From positions 19,943,679-20,007,678 of the forward strand of contig NC_091195.1 of NCBI RefSeq assembly GCF_040958095.1: a DNA stretch of 64,000 nt, given 5' to 3'. Numbering within the stretch: the stretch's first letter is position 1; each line of letters begins with the position of its first letter. Of the stretch, positions 60,351 through 64,000 are shown in pieces. The position numbers were made by a program, and so were the translations under genes. The notes below the pieces were generated by a model. The model saw nothing but the letters and a program-made list of their open reading frames with translations. It was not told where the DNA came from and searched no databases. Source of the stretch: Procambarus clarkii. Lineage: Eukaryota; Arthropoda; Malacostraca; Decapoda; Cambaridae.

Positions 60351-60911
60351 TCTACCTCACTCCTCTATTGTCAACCCATGTCTGTTATTTTCTTTTTATT
60401 TTCTTTTTTTTTTCTTTTTTTTTTAATCAACACTGTTTGTCAACCTATTGTATTTGTGCTGCTTTTTCAGTCATGTTCCCCCTTTTTTTTTATCTTTATT
60501 TGTATTTGTTCTCAACATCTTTTATTCTTTATGCTCAATTAGTATTAAGTTCTTGATATTAATGTTTTTCTTGCCCGAAACGCATTGCGTAATAGTGGCT
60601 TTAGGCATTGTATGTACTAGCTCTATCTATATATCAATCCATTAATGTAACATCACTTGTATGTATATACCTTACCTGAATAAACATCTGAATCTGAATC
60701 TGAATCTGAATCTGTCTTAAATGATAGCCTTGAGTTAACGTAATTTGCATTATTGTAATTTGTAAGGGAGTAGAAATAGCCTAAGCTACTCTATCCCTTT
60801 GAGATGTATTTCTTTCTTATCTCAATAAACATACTTGAGCTTGAACGTAATTTGCCTTGATTAATTAACTGTCTGTTTGACAGTAATTAATGTGGGTAAG
60901 AGAGAGAGAAA

Positions 60912-61354
60912 GGACAGGAAGCATCGTGAATCTTGCAGGGAAGGAAAGGATTCATCGTGAATCTTGCAGGGAAGGAGAGGAAGCATCGTGAATCTTGCAG
61001 GGAAGTAAAGGAAGCATCGTGAATCTTGCAGGGAAGGAAAGGATTCATCGTGAATCTTGCAGGGAAGGAGAGGAAGCATCGTGAATCTTGCAGGGAAGGA
61101 AAGGAAGCATCGTGAATCTTGCAGGGAAGGAGAGGAAGCATCGTGAATCTTGCAGGGAAGGAGAGGAAGCATCGTGAATCTTGCAGAGAAGGAGAGGAAG
61201 CATCGTGAATCTTGCAGGGAAGGACAGGAAGCATCGTGAATCTTGCAGAGAAGGAGAGGAAGCATCGTGAATCTTGCAGGGAAGGAGAGGAAGCATCGTG
61301 AATCTTGCAGGGAAGTAAAGGAAGCATCGTGAATCTTGCAGGGAAGGAGAGGAA
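60912..61354. repeat. 31-bp minisatellite, copy-2 equivalent
   Basis: Same length, unit order and variants as 17829-18271. Identity of such a mutable array argues for a very recent split from copy 1. Confidence 0.95.
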
Positions 61355-61889
61355 GCAGCGAGAATACAAAGCGTTGCATTAGATCTCATCAAGCAACAAA
61401 CTATGCTGACGCTCAACAATGAAGCTTTTGTGTCTAATGTTGGAATTATTTCATATCACCAACATGTCTCAAAACCAATATGTTGTGAACATATTAGGAG
61501 GTCCTGTGTCATATTTGTATTATATTGTGAATGTCTTGACCAAGAGTCAAGGCCACAGTGGAAGGTCATTTGGATCAAGGTCAGAAGAAGGCAAAATGGA
61601 CCAAGGATCAAGTTCTCAAGGCCATCTGTGTCATGAGTCAAGGTCACAGGTAAAGCTTATCTATAAAGGCCGCCAAAAGTCAAGGTTATCTTCTTGAGAT
61701 GATTTCGGGGCTTAGCTTTCCGGCGACCCGTTCCTTGACCAGGCCTCCTTGTTTGTTATCAGGTCAAAAATAAAAATCATGTGAACCAAAAGTATGGCGT
61801 CGCTAACTACTTCAAGTAGTTATTTATACTCAATAATATATACAGCAGCAGAAAGTTTGGAAGTTAGCTGTTCAAAGAGATGAGAAAAG

Positions 61890-62883
61890 ATGAGATGTGA
61901 AAAGATGATGATACTTTTCAAAACGCTTGTGCTCTCTAGAGTGGAGTACTGCTGCACAATGACAGCACCTTTCAAAGCTGGAGAAATTACTGACCTGGAG
62001 AGCGTGCAGAGATCCTTTACTGCTAGAATCCACTCAGTAAAACATCTAAACTATTGGGACCGACTAAAGAGCCTAAAACTGTACTCCCTTGAGCGCAGGC
62101 GAGAGAGATACATAATAATTTACACGTGGAAAATATTAGAGGGGCTGGTCCCAAACCTGCACACAGAAATAACATCACATGAGACCAGAAGACATGGCAG
62201 GATGTGCAGAATACCCCCGTTGAAAAACAGAGGTGCAACTGGTACTCTGAGAGAGAACTCTATCAACATCAGAGGTCCGAGACTGTTCAACACGCTTCCA
62301 CTACACATAAGGGGCATAACTGGCCGACCCCTCACAGTGTTCAAGAGAGAACTATCAACATCAGAGGCCCGAGACTGTTCAACACGCTTCCACTACACAT
62401 AAGGGACATAACTGGCCGACCCCTCACAGTGTTCAAGAGAGAACTATCAACATCAGAGGTCCGAGACTGTTCAACACGCTTCCACTACACATAAGGGACA
62501 TAACTGGCCGACCCCTCACAGTGTTCAAGAGAGAACTATCAACATCAGAGGCCCGAGACTGTTCAACACGCTTCCACTACACATAAGGGACATAACTGGC
62601 CGACCCCTCACAGTGTTCAAGAGAGAACTATCAACATCAGAGGCCCGAGACTGTTCAACACGCTTCCACTACACATAAGGGACATAACTGGCCGACCCCT
62701 CACAGTGTTCAAGAGAGAACTGGATAAGCACCTCCAAAGGATACCTGATCAACCAGGCTGTGACTCATACGTCAGGATGCGAGCAGCCGCGTCCAACAGC
62801 CTGGTTGATCAGTCCGGCAACCAGGAGGCCTGGTCGACGACCGGGCCGCGGGGACGCTAAGCCCCGGAAGCACCTCAAGGTAA
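61890..62883 (+). pseudogene. CR1-like LINE 3' part, copy-2 equivalent
   Basis: Same fragment with the same five 92-bp repeats, apparently identical to 18807-19800. Confidence 0.8.
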
Positions 62884-63031
62884 GGTTCAGGGAGTTTGTC
62901 GCCCTTAAGGTGGCTATATTTGTAAGCAACGTGTCTGAACTATCATATTAAACCTGAGGAATGAAGCACTTCGTCTATTGTTTTGTTGTTAATATGACAC
63001 TTAAAATTATGTGGAAAACATAAATATTTAC

Positions 63032-64000
63032 CTAGGTCTTCTAGACTCGGAAGGCTTGGCAGGTGATGTATGAAGACAGGCAGTTGATGTAGTGTGAGGC
63101 GCAGGTCAAGGACTTCGAGGGTGTGAGGCAGGAGGGGTATGGCTGCTTCAGACAAGTAACCTTTAAACCACTTTAAGGTACACTGACTGCCAGGGGCTGT
63201 TAGCCTTTCCAAAAATTTGTATGATAAGTCGTTATTTCTGCTGTAAAGAGGACCTTCAAATTGTATGTCTATGGTTACTACATTATTTGCAAGCTCAGAC
63301 AGTGCAGACAGGAGTTGGTTTAATTGTGGTGTATCGTCTAAGCACAGGAAGATTTCCTCAGGCGTCACCTCCCTCAGAACAGGCGGCAGGAAAACACACG
63401 AGAGAACACTGCTTATTGACCACTTGTGTTTTGTACGCAGCTTCTCACACACGGCTTGGATGACGTGCTTACTCTCGCGGGACTCTGCTACGTGCTTCAA
63501 CAGCTCGTCATCAATCGATTTTTTTCCCATTTCGCACAGAAGATCAACTATATGAGTAATGAACTTGTGCTCTACTCCTTGGGCACTCAGCACACCGGTA
63601 GTGCTGAGTAAAATGCTCTGCCATCTGGAACGCTCAACAATTTCGTCTGTCGTGACGTCTGATTTCTGCAGATGATCTGGCGAGAAACCTATTTGCGTAT
63701 GCACAACATCCTTCAGGAGGTCAGTAATTCTAGAGCTTTTCTCTGACACACACTGTTGTTCTCGATAGTCTCCTTCTCCCTCCTTCCTCAACTGAGCGAC
63801 CAGCCCCCTGCTGGCACAATACTCCTGGTACCTGGCGTGAAAATAACCAAACACCGTCACCACATCGAGGCCCCGACGGTAGCTGGTTCTTGTTAAATAG
63901 TTGGACAAGACCTCCTCCTGCGGCAGTCCCAGAGTGTCACACTTCTCCCTAATCTCCGCTTCTGTCTCTGGCCAAAGGTCGTACTCCTGCCTCTTGATCC
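63032..64000 (-). CDS. HEPN-NACHT receptor-like protein, exon 1 3' part (copy 2, cut by window)
   Basis: Same as the C-terminal part of exon 1 in copy 1, with the donor at 63032. It covers the region after the NACHT core through the LRR-like start. I saw no difference from copy 1 over these 969 bases. The HEPN and Walker motifs lie beyond the window. Confidence 0.85.

Larger units (their letters stand above)
42689..64000 (+). repeat. Segmental duplication, copy 2 (truncated by window)
   Basis: Matches 1512 to about 20917. Differences include a LINE insertion (44717-46311), a hammerhead-bearing insertion (47715-47965), a longer CT tract (46691-46897), two instead of four 60-bp units near 49.55 kb, an extra LINE tail (50100-50230), and a 69-bp tail insertion (53409-53477). 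After about 56.5 kb the copies look identical apart from one base in a T run. Confidence 0.9.

Overview
The window is animal nuclear DNA, most likely from an arthropod and by repeat content probably a decapod crustacean. This is an inference. It rests on TTAGG-type repeat blocks, very long (TA)n tracts, Penelope-like elements, CR1/jockey-type LINEs, tRNA-derived SINEs, and an invertebrate-style HEPN-NACHT receptor gene with introns. There are no bacterial operons, CRISPR arrays or rRNA genes, and no intact tRNA gene.

Layout. 1-1511 is a stack of elements in (TA)n: the end of a Penelope-like element (PLE), a hammerhead-like motif, palindromes and a foldback element with a telomere-like core. 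1512-42688 and 42689-64000 are two head-to-tail copies of one segment; copy 2 runs off the window, and its last base matches about 20917 of copy 1. Each copy carries SINEs, LINE remnants, a pair of unclassified 1.6-kb repeats, an apparently intact 980-aa LINE ORF, minisatellites and a minus-strand immune-receptor-like gene. The part of copy 1 not seen again (about 20.9-42.7 kb) holds the 5' exon of that gene, a 6.9-kb minisatellite (24.4-31.3 kb), three PLE copies between (TA)n tracts, three further tandem or palindromic arrays, and a 1,243-bp insertion inside a PLE.

The one host gene I can support is on the minus strand. A long exon (22604-19949) encodes HEPN and NACHT domains. It joins in phase to a 207-nt exon (7527-7321) and a terminal exon (6521-6367), giving a predicted 1,005-residue protein with an LRR-like C-terminus. 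Copy 2 keeps all three exons, the first cut by the window edge.

The most interesting mobile system is the PLE set. Copies are circularly permuted, with the seam at codon 52 of the ORF exactly where (TA)n starts. Their terminal regions carry hammerhead-ribozyme-like folds. Seven examples from the PLEs and related short insertions have UUGANAA in place of CUGANGA, which reads as a compensated C3-G8 to U3-A8 change. Short elements ending in the same module have moved independently, with target-site duplications. The SINE and the LINE share a 3' tail, as expected if the LINE machinery mobilises the SINE.
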